From positions 620,001 through 684,000 of the forward strand of contig JAHRHY010000006.1 of assembly GCA_019671135.1 (NCBI GenBank): 64,000 nucleotides of DNA. The letters are read 5' to 3'. The notes under the pieces were generated by a model. The model saw nothing but the letters and a program-made list of their open reading frames with translations, was not told where the DNA came from and made no database searches. Source of the stretch: Linnemannia hyalina (Eukaryota > Mortierellomycota > Mortierellomycetes > Mortierellales > Mortierellaceae). How positions within the stretch are numbered: position 1 is the first letter of the stretch; every line of letters starts with the position of its first letter. This document shows positions 1 to 11,775 of this stretch, one piece after another. The position numbers were made by a program, and so were the translations under genes.

Positions 1-10
1 ACGCTTAAAA

Positions 11-1988
11 CTAATAGTATCCGTTGCTGTAGGCGGCTTGCTGCTGTTGCTGCTGCAACTGTTGCTGGATCTGGTGTTGCTGCTGCTGCATCTGAATCTC
101 ATTCTGATAATGCTGTTGTTGCGCTTCGTCAGCTGGGACGAAGGGGCTGGTCAACAAGGATGATGGGCGCTCTCCTCCTGAAGAATAGTGATGCGCTAGG
201 GCGGGGGGAGTAATAGACGAACGGGGGCTTAACATTGAAGGCGAGTTTCCGTTTCCTCCAGCAGCTGCAGCTGCAGCAGCGGCGGCGGCGGCAGCTTTGG
301 CGTGGGCAGCGGCGATGGGGGTAGGCGAACGCGATCCCAACGCGGTGCTGTTAGAGCCCATAACAGGGGTTCCGATAGGTGTGACTCCATTAAACTGGAC
401 CATCTCTGTCGTACGCGCCGTCGTGGCCGGGCTATGTCCCATCGTCTCACTCTCCGTCGTGATCGACGACAGCTCATTATACCGTTTACTGCCCGCACCA
501 CCATTCCCACCATTGTTCCTATCCATGGGCGCAAAGAGAGGACCGGAATGGATAGGCTCCCTCAACTTCTTCGACATCTGCTCCTCCACTGCGCGCCTGT
601 TCGAATACCGAATCACATAGAACCCAATCACACCCGCCAGGACCAACGCTCCGACCGCACAACCAACTCCAATGACGATAGTTTTCGTCTTATCCGAGAC
701 AACGATAGAACTAGGTGAGGGTTCGTCATCAAAGGTGCCGCCATCGGAGCCGGTGGAGGATCCAGGAGCGCCGGGGGTATCGGCGATCATGAGCATGACC
801 TTGCAGCGCGCAGAGTTCTTTGTCACGGCGCCGGTGTCCGAGTCTGTCGAAGTCCAGTCGAATGCTCCATGGAATTGCTATTGGATTTTGTTAGAAAGGG
901 TGCGAGGGTAAGGGGATAGTAAAACAGGCACGTCATATGAAGGGAGGAAAGAGGATTCGAGTTGGAAGGTTAGTTTTTTTTTGCATTGCTTTGCTAGTTT
1001 TGTTTTTAGCGACGAAACGCGAGTATGCACATGTTCTTCGCCGAAGCTAATGCATGAGAGAAACCAGCGAGGAAAAAAAAAAAAAAAAAAAAAAAAGGGT
1101 CTGGCTCCTCTTCTTTTTCGTGAGGGATAAAACACTTGAAAGGGTGGTAGCATCAAGGAATGCCAACGAGAAGCGCCCTGCACTGCTCTCACCACTTATT
1201 TTGAGTGCTCACATAGGGAATTTTTGGGGGAAGGAGGAAAGAGAGGAGTTGGGTTGATTGTATGGGAGATGTTGCTGCACGTCGCTTAGGTGAGTGTGTC
1301 CAATTGGACTTAGATTTGGAGCAGTGTTTGGGTGAGGATGAGGCAAGGGTTGAACAGAAAACGTGTTCTTGGAAGTGTTGTGCTCTGCTTGCTTGTTTGT
1401 TTGTTTCGCTGGTGATTTATGCGAGAAGGCAATGTGGCAGTGGGGATATGTCGATATGTGGTTTGTCGATGGTTCTTCCTATCTCCGAGCGGGGCAAAGC
1501 AAAGCACGAAAAAAAAGAGCATCGACCTCACAAGAAAGCAATCGATCTTCTTTTTTGATGTCTTCAGCTCTCTCGAAAGCCTGAGTTTCTTCCAGGAGAG
1601 GTTTATCCCAAGGGTAAGAGTCAATGGAAGGAATAACCCCGATTGTCGATAATCTGGGCTGGTCTGTGGAATGATATCTAACTCTCTCTCAATTGGCATG
1701 GCCATGGACTTTTTTTTTGTTACGTCGTTCATTCTTTCGTTTTGTTACCTCCCTCCTTATGTCTAACTCGCTTTTTGTTTGTTCTCTCTCACCCATGAAC
1801 AACCGCCACCTGTGGAGAAAAGGCGTTCATCCTTGTTTGACCGTTTACTCACTTCGTGTGTAGATATTTTACGTTACTTTTTCTTTGTTCCTCGGGGAAT
1901 GTCAGCGAATCAGTCCCTTCCCTTTGAACTCGTTGTTTCTTTCGTTCGTCGCCCCTTTTTCTCCCATCCATGCCCGACAACCCACATC

Positions 1989-2026
<38 letters not shown>

Positions 2027-3028
2027 CACATGCGCACACACACACACACACACACCTACACCTACACATGCGCACACACACTTGGTCGTTATTTGGAGTA
2101 GGAGGTTCCAACCTTCTTCGTTTTTGCATTGGCCGATATTTTTGTATCGTGAAAATAGAGCATGAAAAAAAAAAGTAGTGCGCTGCATGGATGGATGGAG
2201 ATGCATTGTCACCGTCCCGGTCTCATCGATCCATTATTCGGTGGATATTCAATTGAGACAAGGCCACTCTCCTCCTCTCCTTTCATCTCCCTCCTGTACC
2301 TGGTGCCTTTCCTTCGCTAATCCCCTATCCCTCACCCTGAAGGGGTCTTTTACCCGAGAAAAGAATTTGTCGCAACGCGCAAAAAGCACAGAATGCATAA
2401 AAAAAAACAACCACTGCAGTGAAGAACACGGGAAAACAGAGATCGTTTCTTTTTGTGTTCCCAACGGTTTTTTTGTCATCGGTGCGGTGTGTGTATCGTA
2501 TCGGTTGTGTTGTCATCGTTTTCTTTTTTTACCACCAACAACCATGTTTGCCGTGCGAGCGGGATATGTACAAAACACCACAATAACAAATAATAAAACA
2601 CTAAACACTAAAAGGCAAGATGAACAAGAGAGCACACCCCCAAGCACTCTATCTGTCTCCCAACCAAACGGGAAGAATTGAAAAAAACTTACGTTATACT
2701 GACAAGACGAAGAAAATGCAGAAATAGAAGAGTTGACGATCCATGGAAAAGTGGCGGGGGAGGAAGAGTTGAGGCTGGTGATTGTCTGGAGGAAGGTCTC
2801 GTTTTCGGCACAGTAGAGGTTGAGGTCGAAGGTGTTGATCTCGACGGTTTGGGTGTCAGACCAGGTGAATTTAAGGGTTGATCCGACGTGGAAGGTGTCC
2901 GCGCCCAGTTGTGTGCAGGCCAGGTCTGCGGCGACCAAGGAAGGGGTTGTTGAGAGGAGTGTTGTTGTTGAGAGGAGGAGGAGTGTTGCTGCTGCTGATA
3001 CTGAAGAGGGGAACGTTCGTGACCGCAT
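11..3028 (-). CDS. Kre9/Knh-like secreted domain protein with one TM helix
   Basis: Two exons, 2693-3028 and 11-877, join in phase 0 across a 1,815-nt intron (donor GTAAGT at 2692, acceptor TAG ending at 878), giving about 400 residues. The N-terminus is a clear signal peptide (hydrophobic LLLLSTTTLL, then SLVAADLA). A roughly 130-residue Cys/Thr/Ser-rich extracellular domain follows, with N-glycosylation sites (NET, NSS), resembling the Ser-Thr-rich Kre9/Knh1 family. A single membrane helix (VIGVGCAVGALVLAGVIGFY, about residue 180-200) precedes a cytosolic tail rich in Ser/Pro, an Ala run and a poly-Gln C-terminus. Family members are cell-surface or wall-associated; a specific role cannot be read from sequence. 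The exon junction reads CQYN|QFHGAFDWTS, which looks like a continuous domain and supports the long intron. A leader exon may lie farther upstream (3936-4054). Confidence 0.75.
1073..1096. repeat. A24 homopolymer
   Basis: Twenty-four consecutive A on the plus strand inside the long intron of the Kre9-like gene. Confidence 0.9.
1984..2083. repeat. (CA)n compound microsatellite
   Basis: Two CA runs separated by the repeated spacer CTACACATGCGCACAC, within the 1.8-kb intron of the Kre9-like gene. Open frames across it are low-complexity artefacts. Confidence 0.9.
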
Positions 3029-3935
3029 GCTGTACTGTGTAAATGTGTGTTTGTGGGAGCGGAGGTGAAGGTGACGGAAGGAGAAGGTGAAAGTGGAGGA
3101 AGGAAGATGCGAAGGTGAAAGAGAGTAGAGGAAGTAGTATATGAGGGTGTCCCGGTTGTTGTGAAGGAAGTAAGGTATACGAAGAGAGGTGCAGGTAAAG
3201 AGCGGAGGTGCAAGAATAAGAGTAGTAAGGATAGGAAGAAAGAAGAGAGAGAATATCAGTGTGCGGGTCTGGTGTGATAAATAAAAGTGGAACCAAATAG
3301 GACGGGTAAATAGTTCGAAGGAAAATATCAAGATGAGAGTGAAGGTGAAGAAAAAGAAGAGAAGAAGAGAAGAAAAGAAACAAAAACGTGCTCGCTGCAA
3401 TGTTATGCTTATTGTTCCTGGCCGACAAAGTTATTTAGTAATGCTATTTTTGAGTCCATTGGGATTGTGCATTCGCTCATCATCCCTTCATCTTTCTGCC
3501 CTTTTTAGTCTGTGAGGTTGAGATATGGTAGTGCGATTCCAACGGCACCAGCACTCCATAAACAACAAGAAACCAGGCACACACACATAATACACAAGCT
3601 CGCTCGCAATTAGCGCAATTCACGACGGTGATTGGAGGGGGTTGCCCAGTACTTTTTTCCAACTCAACCCTTCATCAAACCACAAAAACAAAACAAAAAA
3701 AACAAACAGTGAAGAAGAAAAGGAACAGAAACAAACAGTAATACACAAGCAAGTAAACACAAACAAAAATGATGAGGGAAGCAAAAGTGAGGAAAATTGT
3801 TTTTCGAGGTGCAGAAAGCAGGAAAGACCCGCGGTAATGGATAATGGATGGCGAACAGGGGGCTTCTCGTAAAACAACAAGTTGTTGTTGATGCGGGATG
3901 GGAATGTGAACCATTCCTTTCAATTCGCTTCTTAC

Positions 3936-4054
3936 CTTTCTTGACCAAAGGTTTTCTCGAAAAAGGTATGGAATCGGGGTGAGGCGTTGTCCTGGTGGAC
4001 TTTTGGGTCAAGGGATCTGAGACTGATTGGTGCCGATGGGGGGACTGAAGGTGT
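3936..4054 (-). other. Candidate 5' leader exon of Kre9-like gene
   Basis: On the minus strand a 119-nt segment is bounded by a strong acceptor (TTTGTTTCAG ending at 4055) and a strong donor (AAAG|GTAAGA, GT at 3935). A plausible next acceptor (TTGCAG ending at 3395) lies just upstream of the Kre9-like coding exon. It has no ATG in the coding frame, so I read it as untranslated leader. This rests only on splice-site quality. Confidence 0.35.
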
Positions 4055-6336
4055 CTGAAACAAACAAATTGGATTGATTGTTGAGTGAGCGTTCCTGAGG
4101 GTGTTTGCGGAGGGGTGAGAAAGGGGTGAGAAGGGGCTGATGAATGTTTGTATCCCTTTGTGTGGTTTGTACTGCTGTGCTTGATCGTAAAGAATAAAGG
4201 AGGTTACAAGAGTGAGTTGTATGGATGTTTGCGAAGTGAGAGGTATGGCGTGAGTGAATGGTGGAGTGTATAATTGTGAGTTGATATGCGAATGCAAACG
4301 ATGCTGATGAGGAGAGCGGGTCGTAACGAGGACCGTGGAATTGAATGAAGCTGTCGAGGAAGGGGAGACGTGGATCGGGGGATAATGCAAATGCCTGAAG
4401 AAAACAGAAAGAGAAGAAGAAAAGAGGAAAAACAAAGAAGCCTGAGAAGGATAAATGATAAGCAAAGGAAAAATTTATTTAAAGTGGCGACTCTATCCAG
4501 AACCCACCCACCGGGTATTTCATTTTGTCTGCCCATCCAGTTGTAAGATGTTGCAGACATGATCTCAACTTTAACCGCCACTGATATCAAGAGAGAGAAG
4601 ACCTGGACATTAAACCATAGCAAAGTCAAAAAAGGGGTTTATATTTTTTTGGACGGTTGGATTCCAACATCCTCTTTTTCTGTCTGCCTGCATGTCGGGT
4701 CGGTGTAGTGCTCTCGACACTTTCTTTGTGCCTAATGCTCTCGTCCAAACCTTTGATGCACTCACTCCCTTTTCTACCACCAAAAGAGTCCGACACACAC
4801 CCCGTCAGTGCCATATGTGGCCCCCGTCCATACAAGTTGGCATTCGTAAAAATAGTATTTCTAGGTTCCGCTGTGTGTTCAATTTTGTTATCACATCCAA
4901 CCATCATCTAGCAACTGCGACCGCTCTTCCTTTTTATGAATCCAGCCCCCAATGGTGTCCTGTCATTACACAGGCACTTACTTGGATTGAATGTAAGAGT
5001 TGAATAGACCTGCATAAGTTAAATGTTTGTTCGATCTATGGCTCTCAGACACATACACACACTCAGCCAGAAACATACCAGAGATCTTGGAGAAAGGAGA
5101 GCTTGTTTCCTCGAAGATAAGGATGAGTGGATCTCGAAATCCGGGGTCAAAGAAAACAAGTCATGGAACAACAAAAAATGAACCCTTGATGACAAAGGAC
5201 TCTTTCCTTACGACTGTCTGCCATTACTTTCGTTTTCCTTTGCATTGTGTTTGTCGAAAAAAGGGACAAAGTCGAGCGCTTCCCCTTTAATTTGGTGCCT
5301 TGATGTAGATTCCCAATTCGACTTGAGTATTTGTCTTTGTCCAGCAAATGTCGATCATATGCGAGCGTCAACGCTCACTTTATTTTTCTCTTCGTCATAC
5401 ACCCATGAAGATATAGATAACCTCGTCACCTTCATTTGTAATGTTCTCTTTAGCAAACACACCACCCAATACATCTCAACTTTTCACTCGTCCTTAGACG
5501 TTAGGGTTAAAACGACTTCAGGTCTCAAGGGACTGAAAAAATACCGAGGCCCCACGTTTTTTGAGATTAAATGCGAGATGCAGGCCTCGTCCGTATTAAC
5601 GGAGAAAAACTATGGAACCCTTTCTTTCGACATCCCAAACCCCCCTTTGCGCTCGCTTTCATTTACGCCCTCACAGAGACGCTGCAAAGAGCTCAAAAAA
5701 TGAGGACGGCGTAGCTGTAGTAAACGCCAGGTACGGGATAATACACCAACCCCGGTAGCAGAACAACTACCCATGCTGTTCATCCTAGCCCAACGATTGG
5801 AGGAAGGTTTGTCTCCTATATCCCATTTGATCATGGAAACTTGAAGCGCGAGAGGGGATTCAAAAAGGGCGGCAATGTACCTAGGACTACGCCTACCATA
5901 ACCGAACTACGGCGCGTGTTTCGTTGACTCGATTAGGGTCATTGATTGACGCCTACGTCTTCTTCGACCTGAAATGGTGGTCCTGAAATGGGACACAAAC
6001 ACCCTTGGAGAATGATGCGATGTGGTTGTTAAAGCCGAGAGGCGTGTCCACAGATAATAACGCGGAGGGTATGTCATCCTGATGGTGAGGTTGACGGTGT
6101 TCCCGAGAGTAGTGTGAAAAAACAGCGGCCGGTAGTGAGCATTTGTGTGCCGGAGCGACGATTGATGTTTTGGGCCAAGTAATCGGGCATGCAAACCATG
6201 ACATCAGCAGTATGTGTGTATGTTTGCGTGTCGGAGAAAAAGGACAGAAGAGAAAGAGTCGTCATTGCTTCCTTGCATACTATGATTTTTTTCTGTCTGT
6301 GCTTTGCCCAAAGCGAAAGTGTCGGATTAGAGCAGG

Positions 6337-6374
<38 letters not shown>

Positions 6375-6375
6375 G
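6337..6375. repeat. (TTG)13 microsatellite
   Basis: Thirteen uninterrupted TTG triplets in intergenic sequence. Confidence 0.95.
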
Positions 6376-6948
6376 AACTGGACCCTGCGGAACAAACGAG
6401 AATGAGGTTGGTCTGACAAAAAGAACGCGAAGAAAGACCGGGGATGGTGGTATTGGTAGAAGGCGGTTCAAGGTGGTCGGGACAGTTCGAATATTATGAT
6501 GCCCCTCTCTTTCACCCTTTAGACGTTGGGGGTCAACGGAGGGTCGATCCCCATCCAACTCATCCAGGCGCACGTTGTCCGTTCCACTGAGGTATCGAAC
6601 ATGATTTTTGACCAAGTAGATTCAGGCTTTTGTTAACTCCACTTGCAGCTCGAATTGGTGAAGGGCACTTGCAAAAAGCAAAGAAAAGGAAGGTGCAATA
6701 GGGAGTAAAAGGGATTAAAGAAGAGGCAAATGAGGAAAGGAAGAGCGAGTGGCATAGGGACTTGGGTTATTAGAGCATTCTCTGAACAGCCATACCACAG
6801 ATACCCCTTCTTTTCCCCTTCGTCCGCGTGCAGTCCCAAGTACACTTCACCCCTTTCTTCTCCTTCCTCTTATTTTCTTTTCCCTCGCTCTCTCATCCTC
6901 ACTTTTCTTTTCCTTCTTACCAACTTTCCTCCCACTCTCTTTCTCATT

Positions 6949-6986
6949 CGCAACAACAACAGCAACAACAACAACAACAACAACAA
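6949..6986. repeat. (CAA)n microsatellite
   Basis: CAA triplets with one CAG interruption, in the CT-rich leader of the glucosylceramide synthase gene. Confidence 0.9.
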
Positions 6987-7258
6987 TAACAACACAGATA
7001 CACCTCCTTCTTCTGCGACAACAAACCATCAAACAAAGCCGACGACAACACACACACACACCCTTGTTATCTCTCCTCCTACACCAACCCCTCGCCTTCT
7101 CTTTCTCTCCCTCCCTCTCTCTCTCTCTCCTTCCTTCCTTCCTTCCTTCAAACACACCTTTCTTCCTTCTTCTCACTCCTTGTCTGCCTTTTGTTCTCTT
7201 CCCGCTCCGTTTTCCACACCACCTTTTCCACACCACCTCACCTACAAACACCCACAGC

Positions 7259-10200
7259 ATGAACGACCACGATCACCTGGAATACCTAACAGGATGCGAA
7301 TCGCCCTTGATCAGAATTGACCCCCATCCGCCTGAAACCCTTGCATCCGTATGGGAGGGACATTCGACCTTGCAGCTCGTTTGCATGGTTCTCTCCATCT
7401 TTTTCTGGTTCTTCTCCTTCACTGCCGCACTCTCCGCCATCGCCATCAGGTACCTTACTCCCACTCTTTTCTACTCTCTTTTTCCCCACGCAAAGAAGGA
7501 AGAACAACAAAGAACGGACCCTTGCTTGTTTCCAAACAGACCTTCCATGTCTCGTCGCTTCGGGCTTTTTTCATTTTTTTTTGTTCTTTGTCCTTTCTTG
7601 CAGCGTCCATGCATCCGCAGCGCGTTGTTGTGGTTATGTTGGGCAAATGGTTCCTGAAGGAAGTACAACACAGACACACCGAAAGTCAATTGGGCGAATT
7701 GTTCGGCCACAAGCAAGCAGATCCGTTGTTTTGTGTCCAGAGGGGATGTGTTTAACGAGATACACTTCTCAGATCTATTTCCGCATGCAACCCATCAGCC
7801 CGACTCCCTCTTTCTCTTTTTTTACGCCCAGCCTGGAGAAAGGAAGTACATCGCAGCACCTCCATACTAACACACCTTTTTTTACTTTTGCTTCTTTCCA
7901 TGATCAACAAGTCGGACGAGATACTCTGGAAAACATAAACGCTCAGCATCGTCCCTTCTCCCCAAGGATGTTGCCCCTGGTGTATCTATCATCCGCCCAC
8001 TGCGAGGAGTCGACTGCAATATGCATGAAAACTTGGCATCCAGTTTCTGCCAGGAGTACCCGCGTTTCGAGATCATATTCTCCGTTGCACAATCAACCGA
8101 TCCAGCCATCGATGTCGTCCTTGATCTCATGAAAAAATACCCGGACGTCGATGCTCGTCTCATTATCGGTAAGTAAGGGTTCATCAGTGCTTTCCCCCTT
8201 CATCTTCATACCACCCTTTGTCGATTTTCTTTCTTCACAACTTCCTCATTCGCCAAACAGGCATTTGTAATAAGGATACATAGAAGCGGGACTTTCAACT
8301 CGTGGAGAAAAAGAGTATAAACAAAACGACGAGAGCAGTGCAATCAACTGAAGACGATAGAGGAGCAGCAATCTTAAAAGGCGAATCACAATTGCGTTGC
8401 TGCTCTTGAGCGCAGTCAAGCCAGCGCATATTGGACAAGCAATGGAAAGCCATGTCGTTGAAAGTGGAATATTGGATAAAAAAGAGAGTTGGACAAGTAG
8501 TGCCAACGGTAGCCTCTGAGCAGCTCTTCTTTTTTTCTTTTCTTTCGACAATTGGGCAAGAGGATGTCTATTCTTCCTCGCCTGGTGTTGTTTGCTGTTT
8601 GTTGTTGTTCTTTTTGGGTAGTAATCGATACAAGGATACATATGTCTGGCTGGGTTAGTGTCAAGTTGCAGCAGAGGAGCAATATGGCGGCAACGAGAGG
8701 GGTGGGGAAGAAGTACATCGCATCGCGACAAAAGTTGTAACCTTTAGGGGTTTGAAAATGCGATTGAAAAAGGGGCGTGGTTTATTTCGAAAGCATCCAG
8801 GGACAGAGACACGCATGCTTGGAGCGCGAACGAGGAGAGAAGAGGAGGGGAGAGGGGAAAGGGGAAAGGAAGGAGAGGGGAAGGAGAAGAGTAATAAAGA
8901 GAGAAGAGGGGAGGCGTTACGCGTGTCATTCACGGAATGGTCTTACGTGACAACAAACAACACAAATAGCCCAACGCAGGGTCCAATTCTTGGGGACACA
9001 AAGCACATTTGCCTAACCCAACACTGTTCATGTTTTACGTACCCTTCCTAGGCGAGAGGAACGTTGGCATTAACCCAAAGATCAACAATATGATCCGGTC
9101 GTACGAGTCGGCCAAGTATGACATTCTCTGGATTCAAGATTCGAATGTCTATGTCGACCCGGGATGCATGGGACGGTCAGTCGACAAGATGATGCAACCA
9201 GGTGTAGGACTCGTCCATCATCTTCCAGTCGGTGTGCAGCCTAAGTCGCTGGGATCGGAACTAGAACTCATGTTCTTGGACACTGTCCATGCTAAGATGT
9301 ACCTCTTTATCAACTGGACTGGGCTGGCCTCATGTGTTGTTGGCAAGTCGAGTCTGTACAGGCGTTCGGATCTGGACAAGGTTGGAGGATTGGCTAGGTT
9401 CGGAAAGTACATGGCAGAGGACAACCTGGTGGCGACAGAGATCTTCAACATGGGTTATAAGCATGAGATGACCAGCGACTTGGCGCACCAGACACTTGGA
9501 TCGATGACGACCTCGGACTACTTTTTGAGACGGGCGCGATGGACCAGGATCCGCAAGTATACGGTGACAGCGGCGACAGTGGTGGAACCCTTTATTGAGA
9601 TGATTGGCTGTGGATTGGTGGCGTCGTATGGGTTCAACCTGTTGTGGCAGACACATTTTTTGAACTTTTTGGCGTTTCATATTGTCTGTTGGTTCTTGGT
9701 CGATCTGTCGATGTACCAGGCGCTGTCGGGTGAGAAGGTCGAAAACCTGAGGGGATTCCTCATGGCTTGGTCACTACGGGAGTTGGCGGCTTTGCCGTTG
9801 TTTGCCTATGCTGTTGCAGGATCGACGGTTGACTGGCGTGATCAGACATTCGTGCTGCTCAGGGACGCGACTGTTCGACCCCTGACTCCCCCTCCCTCTG
9901 CTTCTGCTTCTGGCTCGACTTTGACATCCTCGACAACACCACCCATTTCGCCATCAACCTCGACCTCATTTGCCAACATCGCGAACACAGTTGTACCGTC
10001 TTCAACACAGGCGTCCTTAAGAAGCTTTTTCCGTCGGCCTGCTGTGATCTCGTTCGTCAGCAGTACTCTGGCTGTGATCCACTTTGTGGTGGATATTCTG
10101 ATCAAGAGTCAGCGGAACGGAAACATGGATGAGGAGGAAGATGAGGACGAGGAAGACGATATGGAGGAGGAGGTGGAAGGAGTAGAGATAATGATGGAGG

Positions 10201-10658
10201 AAACAAGCAGCCCTGCAACATCTTCAACATCGTTAGGCAAGGGACGTCGGCCAAAGTTGTCGTTGACGCGAGCAAAGAGCGAGAGCGCACACAGCAGCAA
10301 GGATATGGTTCGGGATTCCGAGATGGCCGGAGAAACCGTTTTGAGGCGGAGTAGTCGGCTGAAAATGCTCAACTCCAAGGTGCATTCCGCCGATCCTATC
10401 ATTGTCGGACAAGATCAGGATCAGGAAGATGGATTGCGGTCAGTGGGAGGAGAGGGAGATAGACGGGAGCTGAGGAGCGGTACGAGTCGTCGGCGTCTTT
10501 CTGCAGAGGAGGATGCGTTGTCCAAGGCGGTGGAGTCATACCTTTCGGATTCGTTGAGTCGTCGTCGCCATCGTGGTGGCAGTCTAAGGATCCGTCGGGC
10601 AATTTCGAGCTCTTCCGTGGGATCCTCTAAATCGTCCAAGTCCTCTCAATTCGCCTGA
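7259..10658 (+). CDS. GCS1: Ceramide glucosyltransferase (glucosylceramide synthase)
   Basis: Three exons (7259-7449, 7912-8168, 9052-10658) give 684 residues. Phases agree at both junctions, and branch points TACTAAC and CCTAAC precede the acceptors. The enzyme transfers glucose from UDP-glucose to ceramide at the Golgi membrane (family GT21). Visible hallmarks: an N-terminal membrane anchor (LVCMVLSIFFWFFSFTAALS), the GT2/21 entry motif VSIIRPLRGVD, WIQDSNVYVDPG with the D2 aspartate (about residue 177), AEDN as D3 (about 272), and RRARW as the (Q/R)xxRW motif (about 310). Hydrophobic helices follow. The last 230 or so residues are an unusual low-complexity tail: Ser/Thr/Pro-rich, then an acidic Glu/Asp block, then Ser/Arg-rich. 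Family members are usually nearer 400-550 residues, so the tail is an add-on. AATAAA lies at 10939-10944. Confidence 0.9.
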
Positions 10659-11158
10659 GCGCATCGTAGCTTGATCGAGCAACGGATGATTTTGCTCCTC
10701 GCTGTCCCTTGTTTTCGGAAGGCTGCATTTGGGTACCTTTCGCCGCTGTTTGTCTCGCTTCATTTGTTGACTTTTGTTTGTTTTTGTTTACTCGGCTCGC
10801 ATGGGTCCATAGAACTGGGCTGTCACCTTTGGTTGTTTTTTTGCGCACACACACATCCACCCATTCCTTCGTATTCATTACATACTATCCGCCTAATATT
10901 CGTGCAAATCAACTTTCAGGCACCGTGTTTCTTGTGAAAATAAACATTGAGCAACAACGGCCCAAAAAAAAAATCTCCTGATTTTCCTTGTCCAATGATT
11001 GTTTTCTTGAACACTCAAAAAGAACTATGCCAGAAAGAGTCAGTTGTGAGGAATATGATTTTTAATAATGTCTAAAAATTGGGGGGGGGGGGGGGGGGGA
11101 GGGTTGGAATTGCTACAGAAAAGTGAAATTAACAAAAAGAAACAAAGAAAAGGAACTT
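10659..11158. other. Convergent 3' intergenic region
   Basis: The 3' ends of GCS1 (plus) and ERG25 (minus) face each other here. It contains AATAAA at 10939-10944 and a G19 run at 11081-11099, and no gene that I can see. Confidence 0.6.
11081..11099. repeat. G19 homopolymer
   Basis: Nineteen consecutive G on the plus strand (C19 in the ERG25 sense strand), about 60 nt past the ERG25 stop, probably in its 3' UTR. Confidence 0.95.
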
Positions 11159-11740
11159 TTACAGGGCCTTCTTGGCCTTAGCCTCGGCAGCCTTACGCTC
11201 CTTGTATGCAATGTACTTCTTGTTGGTTCCAAAGATATGATCCCACCACCGGAAAGAGGTCGAGAAGTTGTTGGTGAAGGCCATATGATGGTAATCGTGG
11301 TGCTCAGAGCCCGACCAACCAGGGAGCCAGTTATGAGTCGACCAAGGGAAGTCGTATCCGGAGTGAGCCTCAACAGCCTGGAACAAACGGAGAGTCATCC
11401 AGGTGAGTGTGGTGATGAGGTGGAGGTCGCCGGTGGCGTAGCACCACATGAGAGGGCCAGCAATGGTTCCGGTGCCGAGGATCATGACTTCGATGGGGTG
11501 GGCGTATTCTGCAGCGAGGCCGAAGGGCGCGGACCATTCGTGGTGGAGCTTGTGGATGTGCTTGTAGAAGGGGCCGTAGTGAAGACCGCGGTGGGCCCAG
11601 TAATGGAAAAAGTCCTCAAAGACGAAGAACAAGAGGATCTGGAACGCCATCTTGGACCTATTGTTTTGGTTGTTTGTTACAATTGAATGTGGTTAGTTTT
11701 GTCTTTGTTCTTGCACTTTGTACATATCAATTGACAATTG

Positions 11741-11775
<35 letters not shown>

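Larger units (their letters stand above)
3029..7258. other. Gene-poor divergent intergenic region
   Basis: No gene is supportable across this 4.2 kb between the Kre9-like gene (minus) and the glucosylceramide synthase (plus). It holds the CT-rich leader of the former (3030-3400, read on the minus strand), a candidate non-coding exon, a (TTG)13 run, a (CAA)n run and, from 6840 to 7250, a long CT-rich leader of the plus-strand gene. Open frames at 4660-6615 on either strand lack recognisable domains and convincing splice sites. Confidence 0.6.

Noticed and set aside
1849..2129. Open frames across the (CA)n tract
   Set aside because: Repeats read as Cys-Val or His-Thr dipeptides; they lie within an intron.
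5500..5512. Telomere-like GTTAGGGTTA
   Set aside because: Only about one and a half units; chance occurrence.
6280..6615. Minus-strand 111-codon frame with poly-Gln
   Set aside because: Poly-Gln comes from the (TTG)13 microsatellite, there is no ATG in good context and no splice support.
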